Assembly: GCA_024236015.1 (NCBI GenBank)
Contig: JACKLK010000011.1
Coordinates: 62,001 to 126,000 of the forward strand
From: Rhodoferax sp.
GTDB taxonomy: Bacteria > Pseudomonadota > Gammaproteobacteria > Burkholderiales > Burkholderiaceae_C
Direction of reading: 5' to 3'
DNA: 64,000 nt
Made by a program: the position numbers and the translations under genes. Under the pieces are notes generated by a model. The model did not search any database and was not told where the DNA came from. It saw nothing but the letters and a program-made list of their open reading frames with translations. This document shows, piece by piece, positions 1-7,496 of this stretch (its first letter is position 1; every line of letters starts with the position of its first letter).

Positions 1-261
1 CTGCACCACGTCGTTGTGCGACTGCGGCCAGTACCACTTGCGCCGCAGTTGCCAGCCGTCCACGATGTCGCCGACCAGGTACAGGTATTCGCTCGGATGC
101 TCCTTGAGGAATTCGAGCAGGGCTTCGGCCTGGCAGCCGGGCGTGCCCAGGTGCAGGTCCGAGATGAACACCGCCCGATACGGCGCGCGGCGGGCGGGTG
201 CGGCCGCGAAACGCGACCCGCGGCTCATGTCGGCATAACCGCCCAGCGCATCGAAGGCCAT
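1..261 (-). CDS. UDP-2,3-diacylglucosamine diphosphatase-like metallophosphoesterase, partial
   Basis: N-terminal 87 codons of a calcineurin-like metallophosphoesterase; the rest lies beyond the left window edge. Around residue 33 it has the metal-binding signature ISDLHLG, followed by GTPGCQAE and then YLVGDIVDGW and a WYWPQSHNDVVQ stretch. These match the LpxH-related family annotated as UDP-2,3-diacylglucosamine diphosphatase, which cleaves a lipid A precursor, although many members of this branch act on other substrates. The ATG at 261 lies 5 bases after the stop of the upstream acyltransferase gene, so the two are probably cotranscribed, and both fit envelope-lipid metabolism. The family is clear; the exact substrate is inferred. 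Confidence 0.8.
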   Translation of the reverse strand, partial: MAFDALGGYADMSRGSRFAAAPARRAPYRAVFISDLHLGTPGCQAEALLEFLKEHPSEYLYLVGDIVDGWQLRRKWYWPQSHNDVVQ

Positions 262-266
262 GATCG

Positions 267-1094
267 TCAGCTGCCCAGGAAATGGTTGCGGTAACGCGCC
301 GGCAGGTCGCCGATGCGCAACATCATCGGCAGGTCGGCCGTGTTGAAATCCGGATCCCAGGCCGGCGGGCCCAGCACCTTCGCACCCAGCCGCAGGTAGG
401 CGCGGATCAGCGCCGGCGGCAACACGTCGAGGTCGCCGTCGAGCTCTTCGATCGGCAGCGGCAGGCGCGGGCGTACCTGCCATTCGATCGACGCCAGGTG
501 GCGCTGGCCCAGCTGCTTCCACACGCTGGCGGCGGCATGTCCGCCGCCGACGAGGCCGGTGGTGGCGTCGTGCTGCATCGGGATGCTGGCGCAGCCGATC
601 ATCGTGTCGAGCGCGTTGTCGACCATGAAGGCGGCCAGTGCGCCCCACAGCGCCATGATCACCTTGCCCTGGCGATGGTCGCGGTGCACGCAGCTGCGGC
701 CGATCTCGACCATGCGTTCGCGCAGGCTGCGCAGCCGGGTCAGGTCGAATTCGGTGTCGCTGTAGGTGCTGCCGATGCGCCGCGCCTGTGCCGGCGTCAG
801 CAGCCGGTAGGTGCCCAGCACCTGGCGCGTGTCGGCGTCGCGCACCAGCAGGTGCTCGCAGAAGTCGTCGAAGATGTCGATGTCGTGGCCGGGCAGCCGG
901 GTGTCGAGCCGGGCCCCCATCTCGCCGGCGAACACCGCGTGGCGCAGGCGCTGCGCCTCGCGTACCTCGTCCTGGTGGCAGGCCCAGCTGACCTCGATGG
1001 TGTCGCTGGCCACGGTCCGGGCCGGTGTCGTCGGTGTGCGCAGGCGTGGCGTCTGCGGGGCTTCGTATTCGGTGGCGGTGTGTGGATGTTGCAT
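267..1094 (-). CDS. GNAT-fold N-acyltransferase, OlsB-like
   Basis: 275-residue protein of the GNAT/Acetyltransf_5 type. After a variable 30-residue N-terminus it shows the family pattern LRHAVFAGEMGA (about 50-61), FDDFCEHLLV, then VLGTYRLLTP, YSDTEFDL and EIGRSCVHRDHR. This is the signature of ornithine-lipid N-acyltransferase (OlsB) and related enzymes that move a 3-hydroxyacyl chain from acyl carrier protein to an amine. It acts at the inner membrane face. The gene sits just upstream of the LpxH-like phosphoesterase, and no OlsA-like O-acyltransferase is seen beside it, so ornithine lipid as the product is only a suggestion. ATG at 1094 chosen; a GTG 24 bases upstream is also possible. 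Confidence 0.75.
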   Translation of the reverse strand: MQHPHTATEYEAPQTPRLRTPTTPARTVASDTIEVSWACHQDEVREAQRLRHAVFAGEMGARLDTRLPGHDIDIFDDFCEHLLVRDADTRQVLGTYRLLTPAQARRIGSTYSDTEFDLTRLRSLRERMVEIGRSCVHRDHRQGKVIMALWGALAAFMVDNALDTMIGCASIPMQHDATTGLVGGGHAAASVWKQLGQRHLASIEWQVRPRLPLPIEELDGDLDVLPPALIRAYLRLGAKVLGPPAWDPDFNTADLPMMLRIGDLPARYRNHFLGS

Positions 1095-1192
1095 GGCGCC
1101 AGTCTCGATCGCGACCGTGACGCCACCATGTCGGCCCCGTGTCGGTTTCGTGACGCTCGGCTGCGCCGCCGCCGTGGCGACGTGTTGCGCGC

Positions 1193-1810
1193 TCAGCGCA
1201 ACCCGTAGCGCCCGAGCTTGTGCGCCAGCTCGATGGCCGAATCCACCGCCAGCTTCTCGAAGATGTTCGCGCGATGGAACTCGATCGTGCGCGGCGTCAC
1301 GCCCAGGTGGTCGGCGATGGTCTTGTTGTAGTGCCCCAGGATCAGTTCGTCGAGCACCTCGAGTTCGCGCGGGCTCAGGTTGGCCAGCGCCAGGCGCAGC
1401 CGCTGCTGCTCGGCCGACTCGTCCACGCGCGCCTGCGCGGCCACCAGCGCCTGCTCGACCTTGTCGACCAGCACGTTGTTCTGGAACGGTTTTTCCAGGA
1501 AGTCCCAGGCACCGTTCTTGACCGCGCTGACCGCCATGCTCACGTCGCCGTGGCCGGTCAGGAACAGCACCGGCCACGGACAGGCCAGCTCCTTGATGCG
1601 CTCGAACGTGGCCAGCCCGGACACCGGCGCCATGCGGATGTCGAGCAGTACCACCGCGTGGCCCCAGTCGCCGGCGGTCGCCTGCGCCATCTGCAGGAAG
1701 GCTTCGCCGCCCGGCCACACGGCGACGGTGTGGCCGCGCGAGTCGAACAGCCAGGACAAGGCGTCGCGAAAGTCGGCGTCGTCGTCGACGACATGGATCT
1801 GCGCATTCAT
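1193..1810 (-). CDS. dctR: FixJ/NarL-family response regulator, DctR-like
   Basis: 205-residue two-component response regulator. The receiver domain has the acidic pocket VVDDDADF near the N-terminus, the phosphoacceptor Asp57 in LLDIRM, and the conserved Lys in LEKPF. The C-terminal LuxR-type helix-turn-helix begins LSPRELEVLDELI and continues through KTIADHLGVTPRTIEFHRANIFEKL, the FixJ subgroup pattern. Its ATG overlaps the stop of the upstream kinase gene by 4 bases, so kinase and regulator are translationally coupled. With a TRAP transporter encoded nearby on the other strand, control of C4-dicarboxylate uptake is the best guess, as for DctS/DctR of Rhodobacter. Confidence 0.88.
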   Translation of the reverse strand: MNAQIHVVDDDADFRDALSWLFDSRGHTVAVWPGGEAFLQMAQATAGDWGHAVVLLDIRMAPVSGLATFERIKELACPWPVLFLTGHGDVSMAVSAVKNGAWDFLEKPFQNNVLVDKVEQALVAAQARVDESAEQQRLRLALANLSPRELEVLDELILGHYNKTIADHLGVTPRTIEFHRANIFEKLAVDSAIELAHKLGRYGLR

Positions 1811-3885
1811 GCCGTTGCCGTGTCCTTCGTGGTTCTCCCGGCCTGCTCGGGGCCGGTGCCTGGCGGCGGCACCGGTGGCGGCGTGTCCGCCAGCCGCAAC
1901 CAGAGCGTGAAGCGTGCGCCGCCGAGCACCGGGTCGCGGGCGACGTCGATGCGGCCGCGGTGGGCCTCGACCACGGAACGGCAGATCGCCAGGCCCATGC
2001 CCATGGCCGCACCGTCGTCGCGTGCGCTGAAGAAGGCGGTGAACACGTGCGCGAGCTGTTCCTCGTCGATGCCCGGTCCGTTATCGGCCACGACGATGCC
2101 GGCCATGCCCGGCTCGGACTGCATGCTCACATGCACCATGCCCGGCGCCGCGCCGCGTGCCGCCCAGTGCTGGGCATTGACGACCACGTTGAGCACCGCA
2201 TGCTCGAGCAGCAATGCATCGGCCTCGATCCAGACCGCATCCGCGGGCAGGCGCACCTCGAAACCCACGTCGGGCGCGGCCGGGCGGTTGTGCAGGATGC
2301 GGCGCAGCAGGTCCACCAGGTCGATGCGCGTGCGCGCCAGTTCGCGGCGCTGGGCGAAGGCGTTCACCCGCTGGATGATCTGGCCGCACTTGTCGGCCAG
2401 GCGTTCCATGCGCTCGGCGATCGGCAGCGCCTGCGCCGGCGTGATCTGGCCGTCGCGCAGGCGGTTGCCGAGCCCGGTGGCGAAACCGCTGAGCGCGCCC
2501 AGCGGCTGGTTGAGTTCGTGCGCCAGCGTGGAGGCCACCTCGCCGATGGCGACCAGGCGGCCCGAGGCCTCCATGCGCTGTTGCTGGCGCGCCGCCATGC
2601 GCTGGGCCTGCTTGCGTTCGCTGATGTCGAGCACCGAGCTCATCCAGCCCAGCTGCTGGCCCTGCGGCGTGGTCAGCGGTGCCTCGTGCACCAGCACGTC
2701 GACCGGATGGCCGTCACGGTGCTGGAACTGCAGCTCCACGCCCGAGGGTTCGGCGGTGCGCGCGACCAGGCGCTCGGTGACCGGCTGGGGGTTCTCGACG
2801 GTGCCGCGGGGCCAGTACGGCAGCGGCGGCGAGCGGCCGATGAGTTCGTCCGCGCCGAAGCCGACGATGCGGCAGAAGGCCTGGTTCACGTACAGGATGC
2901 GGCCCTGCAGGTCCCAGGCGCGCAGGCCCACGGTCAGCGAGTTTTCCATCGCCCGGCGCAAGGCCACCTGCGATTGCAGCTGCGACTCCACCCGCTGGCG
3001 TTTGGTGAAGTCGCGCCGCAGCGCGAACAGGCTGGCCAGCATGCCGAGCAGGAACAGCAGCGCGACGCCGAAGAAGGCGCGCGGCACATTGGCCGGCCGC
3101 GAGCCGACCGGGGTGACCAGCACGGCCAGGTCGGTACCGGTCAGGTTCATCGGGGACAGGTAGGCACCGGCGGGGGACGGGACCTCCGCGCCCGCGTGCT
3201 GGTGACCGGTCAGCTGCAGGTGGTGGCCTTGCGTGAACCAGGTCGGCACCATGCGTTCGATCGCATGGGACAGCGAAATCGCGGCGACATAGTTGCCGAC
3301 GAAGTTGCCGCCTTCGAAGGTCGGGACCGCCAGCCAGATCACGTCGCCCGTGTCCGAGCCGGCCTCGCGCATCGGACCGGCATAACTGGCCCGGCGCAGG
3401 CCGCGTGCGATGTCCTGCATCGCATCGAGCGCGCCGGCATTGTCGGGATGACGCGCGCTGTCGGCGCGCAGCCGCTCCAGGCCGGCGGGCGGATCGTCGT
3501 GGCTGGCGGTGCCGAGCCAGCCGCGCGCGAGCAGCACCCCCGGTTCGGACCACAACAGGCCGCCGTGGCGTTCCTGCTGCGCGGCTTCGTCACCGCCCGG
3601 CTGGTCGCCGTGGCCGCGGGCCTGGGATCGCAGGTCGTCCTCCAGGCGCCGGAAGTGGAAGGCCATGCTCTGTTCGAGCCACTGGGCATCGGCGATGTTC
3701 TGGCGCGCCTCCTCCTCGATCTCGAAGTTCTGCAGGTACAGCACCAGCGCGACGACCGATGCCACCATCAGCGCCAGGAAACCCAGCAGCCACAGCTGTG
3801 CGCGCAGATGCCGCCCGGCCTGCGACTCCTGCGCCTGCGCGAGCGCAGCGAAGTCGAACGGGGTGTCGCCGGGAGCGGGTTTCAT
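1807..3885 (-). CDS. dctS: PAS-domain sensor histidine kinase, DctS-like
   Basis: 692-residue membrane sensor kinase. Visible order: transmembrane segment about 30-51, a periplasmic sensing region of roughly 215 residues, a second transmembrane segment about 268-289, a PAS domain about 305-425, the dimerisation/H-box ASTLAHELNQPLG with the likely phospho-His at 456, the N-box EHAVLNVVVNAQ, and G-boxes DNGPGI (601) and GMGLAI (629). A proline-rich tail of about 30 residues follows. The layout matches DctS/DctB sensors of dicarboxylates. The ATG at 3885 is 50 bases from the divergent start of an orphan DctP-type receptor, which suggests that the receptor and the kinase work together. Confidence 0.87.
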   Translation of the reverse strand: MKPAPGDTPFDFAALAQAQESQAGRHLRAQLWLLGFLALMVASVVALVLYLQNFEIEEEARQNIADAQWLEQSMAFHFRRLEDDLRSQARGHGDQPGGDEAAQQERHGGLLWSEPGVLLARGWLGTASHDDPPAGLERLRADSARHPDNAGALDAMQDIARGLRRASYAGPMREAGSDTGDVIWLAVPTFEGGNFVGNYVAAISLSHAIERMVPTWFTQGHHLQLTGHQHAGAEVPSPAGAYLSPMNLTGTDLAVLVTPVGSRPANVPRAFFGVALLFLLGMLASLFALRRDFTKRQRVESQLQSQVALRRAMENSLTVGLRAWDLQGRILYVNQAFCRIVGFGADELIGRSPPLPYWPRGTVENPQPVTERLVARTAEPSGVELQFQHRDGHPVDVLVHEAPLTTPQGQQLGWMSSVLDISERKQAQRMAARQQQRMEASGRLVAIGEVASTLAHELNQPLGALSGFATGLGNRLRDGQITPAQALPIAERMERLADKCGQIIQRVNAFAQRRELARTRIDLVDLLRRILHNRPAAPDVGFEVRLPADAVWIEADALLLEHAVLNVVVNAQHWAARGAAPGMVHVSMQSEPGMAGIVVADNGPGIDEEQLAHVFTAFFSARDDGAAMGMGLAICRSVVEAHRGRIDVARDPVLGGARFTLWLRLADTPPPVPPPGTGPEQAGRTTKDTATA

Positions 3886-3935
3886 GGCGTGCAGTATGCG
3901 GCAATGGGATCCGGATTGCGGCTAGCATAACCAGC

Positions 3936-4973
3936 ATGTCCGCCCCTGCAAGCTCCGACCCGCGCCGCACGCCCTGGCGGCGCGCGTGCGTGTGGCTGCT
4001 GTTGTCGCTGTGCTGCGCGGCAGGGTCGGCGTGGCCGGGCGGCGCGCATGCCGAGCGGGTGATCCGCTTCTCGCACGTGGTGGCGCGCGACACCCCCAAG
4101 GGGCTGGCGGTCGAGCGCTTCAAGGAACTGGTCGAGCGCCGATCGGCCGCACGCATCCGGGTTGCGGTGTATCCGGCCGCGCAGCTGTATGGCGACCTCG
4201 ACGAGATGGAGGCCCTGCGCCTGGGGGCGGTCGAGATGCTGGCGCCGTCCTTGTCCAAGTTCGGCCGGGTCGGGTTTCCGGAGTTCGAGCTGTTCGACCT
4301 GCCGTTCCTGTTCACGCGACTGCAGGACGTACGCCGCATCACGCAGGGCCCGATCGGCCAGCGCCTGCTCGATTCACTGGCGCGCCAGGGCATGGTGGGC
4401 CTGGGCTTCTTCGACAACGGCTTCAAGCAGATGAGCGCGAACCGGCCGCTGCTCGAACCCGGCGACTTCGCGGGACTGCGCATGCGGGTGCAGTCGTCGC
4501 GGGTGATCGCGGCGCAGTTCCGCGCGCTGAACGCGCGGCCGGTGGTGCTGGCCTTCAGCGAGACGCGGCGCGCGCTGGCGGCCGGGGTGGTCGACGGCAC
4601 GGAGAATCCGGCCTCGAACTTCTGGACCCAGCGCATGCACGAGGTGCAGACCGACCTGAGCATGACCAACCATGGCTACCTGGGTTATGCGGTGGTGGCG
4701 AACCAGCGTTTCTGGGGCAGCCTGGCGCCGGCCGAGCGCGAGCTGATCGAGCGCGCCATGCGCGAGGCACTGGCCTATGGCAATGCCATCGCCGACGCCG
4801 AGAACGAACGCGCGCTGCAGGCCTTGCGCGCCGCGGGCACGACTCGCATCCATGAGCTGTCGACCCCGCAACGCGCGCAACTGCGAGCCGCCGTGCAGCC
4901 GGCCTACGACCAGATGGCGGCGCGCATCGGAACGCGCTGGCTGCAGGACGTGCTCAAGGCACTCGAGCCCTGA
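3936..4973 (+). CDS. TRAP transporter solute-binding protein, orphan DctP paralogue
   Basis: 345-residue DctP-family periplasmic receptor. The start at 3936 gives a long N-terminal region with a positively charged stretch (RRTPWRR), a hydrophobic core and probable cleavage after GGAHA near residue 39. The mature part begins ERVIRFSHVVARDTPKG and has the conserved GVVDGTENP motif and Arg-containing ligand segment LRMRVQSS. It is clearly paralogous to the second DctP at 5922 (both have FSHVV or LSHVV, then EMEAL, FDLPFLF and VDGTENP). No membrane subunits follow it directly; the next gene encodes a hemerythrin. Placed head to head with the DctS-like kinase, it may deliver ligand to the sensor or to the DctQM pair downstream. 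Confidence 0.85.
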   Translation: MSAPASSDPRRTPWRRACVWLLLSLCCAAGSAWPGGAHAERVIRFSHVVARDTPKGLAVERFKELVERRSAARIRVAVYPAAQLYGDLDEMEALRLGAVEMLAPSLSKFGRVGFPEFELFDLPFLFTRLQDVRRITQGPIGQRLLDSLARQGMVGLGFFDNGFKQMSANRPLLEPGDFAGLRMRVQSSRVIAAQFRALNARPVVLAFSETRRALAAGVVDGTENPASNFWTQRMHEVQTDLSMTNHGYLGYAVVANQRFWGSLAPAERELIERAMREALAYGNAIADAENERALQALRAAGTTRIHELSTPQRAQLRAAVQPAYDQMAARIGTRWLQDVLKALEP

Positions 4974-5152
4974 TCCCGGCGGGGATGGCCACGGGCATGG
5001 CCCGGACAGGGCGACACGGCTTAAAATGCACTTTCCATGCATGTTCAGTGCGGAGCGCGCGCGTGCGAGAGCCGGTACCCCTGCGCGCGGGACGGCGCTG
5101 CGGATCGTTCGCACGCATGCATGACCGGCAGGTACCCGACAGGAGAAACCCC

Positions 5153-5767
5153 ATGCGCGCACCCGCAACCCATCCGAACCCCCCCGGCCTGCCAGGCCAC
5201 CATGCGCCGGCGGTCGGCTTCGAAGTTCCGCTGGAGATGCTGGCGGCCTGCCATGGACGGGTGCAGAACCAGTGCGAGACCCTGGGGCGGCTCGTGCAGC
5301 ACCTGGGCCGGCACGGCGCCGACCTGCAGGCGCGGCAGGCCGCTGCCGCGGTGATGCGGTATTTCGACACGGCCGCGCGGGACCATCATGCCGACGAGGA
5401 GGTCGATCTGTTCCCGGCCCTGATCGAGTCCATGGCCGGATCGGACGCCGTCTGCCTGCGCGAACTGACGACGTTGCTGGTGGCCGACCACCGCGAACTC
5501 GAACACCGCTGGCGCGGGCTGCGCCGCCAGCTCGAGCCGGTGGCGGCGGGTCGGTCGGCCAGCCTGGCCGGCGACAGGGTGGCGGACTTCGTCGGCCTGT
5601 ACGAACGGCACATCGCGCGCGAAGAGTCCGAACTGCTGCCGATGGCCCAGCGCTTGCTGAGCGACGCGGAGCTGGACCGGATCGGCCTGGCGATGCGGGT
5701 ACGCCGCAACGCGGTCGACAGCGCCGAAACACTGCAGCCGCAGAAGCCCGAGCAAGCGCAGCGGTGA
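5153..5767 (+). CDS. Hemerythrin-like domain protein
   Basis: 204-residue protein with the hemerythrin HHE metal-site pattern: His in LAACHGRV, the block RDHHADEEVDLFPAL, a further His in ADHRELEHRW, and YERHIAREESELLPMA near the end. These supply the His and carboxylate ligands of a di-iron site expected to bind O2, NO or handle iron. There is no signal peptide, so it should be cytoplasmic. The ATG at 5153 has a good ribosome site (AGGAG, 5141-5145). It lies between two dctP genes, in the same direction as the TRAP operon, but with 154 bases of promoter-like DNA after it. Function beyond di-iron binding is not readable from the sequence. Confidence 0.85.
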   Translation: MRAPATHPNPPGLPGHHAPAVGFEVPLEMLAACHGRVQNQCETLGRLVQHLGRHGADLQARQAAAAVMRYFDTAARDHHADEEVDLFPALIESMAGSDAVCLRELTTLLVADHRELEHRWRGLRRQLEPVAAGRSASLAGDRVADFVGLYERHIAREESELLPMAQRLLSDAELDRIGLAMRVRRNAVDSAETLQPQKPEQAQR

Positions 5768-5813
5768 CAGCCTGCGCCCGGCGTGGCGCTGCAGCACGTG
5801 TCGACCGACGCAT

Positions 5814-5831
5814 GGTTTATCCGGGTAAACC
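5814..5831. promoter_or_regulatory. Candidate operator, 18-bp palindrome
   Basis: GGTTTA and TAAACC half-sites flank a central TCCGGG, giving a near-perfect 18-base palindrome 90 bases upstream of dctP. Position and symmetry suit a dimeric activator, and the DctR-like FixJ-family regulator is the obvious candidate. The GTTTA/TAAAC half-site resembles those of TodT/StyR-type FixJ relatives, though in the opposite arrangement. Binding is inferred only. Confidence 0.4.
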
Positions 5832-5877
5832 CTACTGTTGAACGCCACAGTTGGCAGCAAGCGCGGCAAAACCTATC

Positions 5878-5904
5878 GTTACGGCAGTCCTTTTCTACCG
5901 TAAC
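5878..5904. promoter_or_regulatory. Inverted repeat before dctP (operator or leader hairpin)
   Basis: Perfect 7-base arms GTTACGG (5878-5884) and CCGTAAC (5898-5904) separated by 13 bases, ending 17 bases before the dctP ATG. It overlaps the expected 5' leader just upstream of the AGGAG ribosome site (5911-5915). It could be a second regulator site or an mRNA stem that stabilises the receptor transcript. Confidence 0.35.
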
Positions 5905-5921
5905 TTGCATAGGAGACAGCG

Positions 5922-6896
5922 ATGAAATTCAAACTGATCGTGGCCGCGGGCCTGCTCGCACTGGGCCTGGGTGCCCAGGCGCAGATGGTCATCAAACTGA
6001 GCCACGTCGTGGCCGACGCCACGCCCAAGGGCCAGGCGTCGATCAAGTTCAAGGAACTGGCCGAGAAGGCCTTGCCGGGCAAGGTGCAGGTGCAGGTGTT
6101 CCCGAACAGCCAGCTGTTCGGTGACGGCAAGGAAATGGAAGCCCTGGCGCTGGGCGACGTGCAGATCATCATTCCGTCGCTGGCCAAGTTCGGCAAATAC
6201 ACACCCAAGCTGCAGATCTTCGACCTGCCGTTCCTGTTCGACGACCTGGCCGCGGTGGACCGTTTCCAGGCCAGCAAGGAAGGCCAGGAACTGCTCAAGT
6301 CGATGGAGAAGAAAAACATCATCGGCCTGGGTTACCTGCACAACGGCATGAAGCAGTTGTCGGCCAACAAGGCGCTGAACACGCCGGCCGACGCCAAGGG
6401 CCTGAAGTTCCGCATCCAGAGCTCGGACGTGCTGGAAGAGCAGTTCAAGGCCGTCGGCGGCAACCCGCAGAAGCTGGCTTTCGCCGAGGTCTACCAGGCG
6501 CTGCAGACCGGCGTGGTCGACGGCACCGAGAACCCGTGGTCGAACATCTACAGCAAGAAGTTCCATGAAGTGCAAGGCTTCATCATGGACAGCAACCACG
6601 GCATCCTGGACTACATGGTCATCACCAACGCCAAGTGGTGGAACGGCCTGCCGGCGGACGTGCGCACCGCGCTGAACGGCGCGATGCAGGAAGCCATCAA
6701 ATACGGCAACAAGATCGCCGAGGAAGAAGGCGACGACTACCGCAAGAAGGTGATCGCCGACAACAAGGCCAAGGTGCTGCCGATGAGCAAGGAGAACCAG
6801 ATGGCCTGGCGCACCGCGATGAAGCCGGTGTGGAAGAAGTTCGAAGGCGAGATCGGCGCCGACCTGATCAAGGCGGCCGAGAAGGCCAACAAGTAA
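5922..6896 (+). CDS. dctP: C4-dicarboxylate TRAP transporter solute receptor DctP
   Basis: 324-residue periplasmic receptor of the DctP family. A signal peptide (MKFKLIVAAGLLALGLGAQA) is followed by a mature start QMVIKLSHVV. Diagnostic segments include SQLFGDGKEMEAL, FDLPFLF, LKFRIQSS with the carboxylate-binding Arg, and GVVDGTENPWSN. It captures a small carboxylic acid, typically malate, fumarate or succinate, and hands it to DctQM. The ATG has an AGGAG ribosome site 7 bases upstream. A hairpin with a T-run follows the stop before dctQ, so the receptor is likely made in excess over the membrane subunits. The substrate is inferred from the family and from the neighbouring kinase/regulator pair. 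Confidence 0.92.
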   Translation: MKFKLIVAAGLLALGLGAQAQMVIKLSHVVADATPKGQASIKFKELAEKALPGKVQVQVFPNSQLFGDGKEMEALALGDVQIIIPSLAKFGKYTPKLQIFDLPFLFDDLAAVDRFQASKEGQELLKSMEKKNIIGLGYLHNGMKQLSANKALNTPADAKGLKFRIQSSDVLEEQFKAVGGNPQKLAFAEVYQALQTGVVDGTENPWSNIYSKKFHEVQGFIMDSNHGILDYMVITNAKWWNGLPADVRTALNGAMQEAIKYGNKIAEEEGDDYRKKVIADNKAKVLPMSKENQMAWRTAMKPVWKKFEGEIGADLIKAAEKANK

Positions 6897-6934
6897 GCAG
6901 GCCCTGGCGCCACGCGGCGCAGGTCGTGTCATCA

Positions 6935-6956
6935 CCCCGGCTGGTCCGGGGTTTTT
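6935..6956 (+). terminator. Intrinsic terminator/attenuator between dctP and dctQ
   Basis: A 6-base GC stem, CCCCGG (6935-6940) and CCGGGG (6946-6951), with a 5-base loop and a run of five T directly after. It sits 38 bases after the dctP stop and 12 bases before the dctQ start. It should end a fraction of transcripts after dctP, giving more receptor than membrane subunits. Confidence 0.75.
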
Positions 6957-6968
6957 CTTGGAAGAGTC

Positions 6969-7496
6969 ATGAAGATACTGGACCACCTCGAGGAGTGGAT
7001 CATCTCGCTGATGCTGTTCGCCATGACGGCGCTCGCATTCATGCAGGTGGTCCGGCGTTATGTATTCAACACCGGGTTCTCGTGGAACCTGGAACTGACC
7101 GGCGTGTTCTTCGCCGTCATGATCTTTGTCGGCATCTCGTATGGCGTGCGCGTGGGTTCGCACATCGGTGTCGACGCCCTGGTCAACCTGCTGTCGCCGG
7201 CGAACCGGCGCTGGGTGTCCATGCTGGCCGTCGCGTTGTGCATGGTCTACGTGGGCTTCATCCTGTACGGCTCGACGATCTACGTCAGCAAGATGCACGA
7301 GGTGGGCGTCGAACTCGACGACCTGCCGATCGAACGCTGGAAGGTGCTCATCATCATGCCGATCGGCTACGCGCTGATCGGCCTGCGTTTCTTCCAGATC
7401 TTCTACAACCTGGCCACCGGCAAGACCGACAGTCTGCACCTGGCCGATGAAGCCGCCGATGCAATGAAACTCAAGCAGCAGGAGTTGGAGTCATGA
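6969..7496 (+). CDS. dctQ: TRAP transporter small permease DctQ
   Basis: 175-residue small membrane subunit. About four hydrophobic helices are visible, beginning with the segment after LDHLEEWIISLMLFAMTAL. The DctQ family pattern VVRRYVFNTGFSWNLELTG (about 28-46) and FFAVMIFVGISYGVRVGSHIGVD follows. With DctM it forms the Na+-dependent TRAP translocator. Its stop overlaps the dctM start by 4 bases, so the two are translationally coupled. Confidence 0.92.
   Translation: MKILDHLEEWIISLMLFAMTALAFMQVVRRYVFNTGFSWNLELTGVFFAVMIFVGISYGVRVGSHIGVDALVNLLSPANRRWVSMLAVALCMVYVGFILYGSTIYVSKMHEVGVELDDLPIERWKVLIIMPIGYALIGLRFFQIFYNLATGKTDSLHLADEAADAMKLKQQELES

Noticed and set aside
1960..3930. Plus-strand frame antisense to the sensor kinase
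   Set aside because: Low-complexity His/Arg/Gln/Val content and full overlap with an intact kinase gene with all catalytic boxes.
5851..5875. Possible sigma-54 promoter (TTGGCA) upstream of dctP
   Set aside because: The -24-like TTGGCA has no GC at the required -12 spacing, and the nearby regulator is FixJ-type, not an NtrC-type activator.
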